Source: an uncultured Agrobacterium sp. (lineage in GTDB: Bacteria; Pseudomonadota; Alphaproteobacteria; Rhizobiales; Rhizobiaceae). Taken from it: 64,000 bases of DNA. Under the pieces are notes generated by a model that was not told where the DNA came from, did no database searches, and was given only the letters and a program-made list of their open reading frames with translations. A program made the position numbers and the translations under genes. Numbering within the stretch: the stretch's first letter is position 1; every line of letters begins with the position of its first letter. The stretch is from positions 1-64,000 of the forward strand of contig CAJYTK010000007.1 in the NCBI GenBank assembly GCA_913777615.1, written 5' to 3'. Positions 63,954-64,000 of this stretch are shown here, piece by piece.

Positions 63954-64000
63954 CCGATCTTAAGCCTTAACCGAACGCAACGACTGTTCTTCACATTAAA

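Overview
The window looks like chromosome of a Rhizobiales bacterium of the Agrobacterium/Rhizobium group. The reasons are a PhrB-type iron-sulfur (6-4) photolyase very close to the Agrobacterium protein, rhizobial iron-control motifs (an RirA-type TGA-N9-TCA site beside an Irr-type ICE-like site), several GGAAC-N16/17-xGTT motifs of the alphaproteobacterial EcfG general-stress type, BA14K and Omp25-like proteins, and a GT21-type glycosyltransferase. Coding density is high. I see no tRNA, rRNA, CRISPR array, insertion sequence or prophage.

Layout. 1-10025 (minus): a chemosensory operon read as HD-GYP response regulator, STAS protein, cheY, cheA, cheW and three tandem chemoreceptors, the last running off the left edge. 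10672-17012 (plus): a CUT1 sugar ABC transporter with a TIM-barrel isomerase and a Gfo/Idh/MocA dehydrogenase. 17228-19052: queC-queD-queE for 7-deazaguanine (queuosine) synthesis. 19254-23169: small stress-type genes, an alkyladenine DNA glycosylase, an SDR and two lipoprotein L,D-transpeptidases. 23356-26364 (minus): a CHASE3 histidine kinase, an Rcp1-like receiver and a receiver-HisKA_2 kinase. 26544-29253: a small secreted protein, an LtrA membrane protein and a cysteine-synthase-fold enzyme. 29510-34606: a FecCD-type iron ABC system with two tandem binding proteins, divergent from a methyltransferase. 34645-40041 (minus): dppABCDF. 40352-43592: a Tat-exported Fe/Mn superoxide dismutase and a second isomerase/dehydrogenase pair. 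43719-48583: small proteins, an Omp25-like barrel, a BA14K protein, phrB and an SDR. 48750-62354: an exopolysaccharide locus (Wzx, Wzy, Wzz, several glycosyltransferases, deacetylase, glycoside hydrolase, acyltransferase). 62523-63897: stress-type small protein and SDR.

How it fits together. The chemosensory genes form one translationally coupled unit feeding three receptors that share an almost identical signalling tip but differ in sensor and HAMP number. Six genes or operons scattered over the window carry candidate EcfG promoters (two short acidic/hydrophilic proteins, two SDRs, a secreted peptide and phrB), so much of the accessory content appears to be general stress response. Two independent TIM-barrel plus Gfo/Idh/MocA pairs point to oxidation/isomerisation of unusual sugars or glycosides. 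The polysaccharide locus has a flippase, a polymerase and a kinase-less chain-length protein but no visible outer-membrane exporter or priming transferase, so these must be supplied elsewhere.
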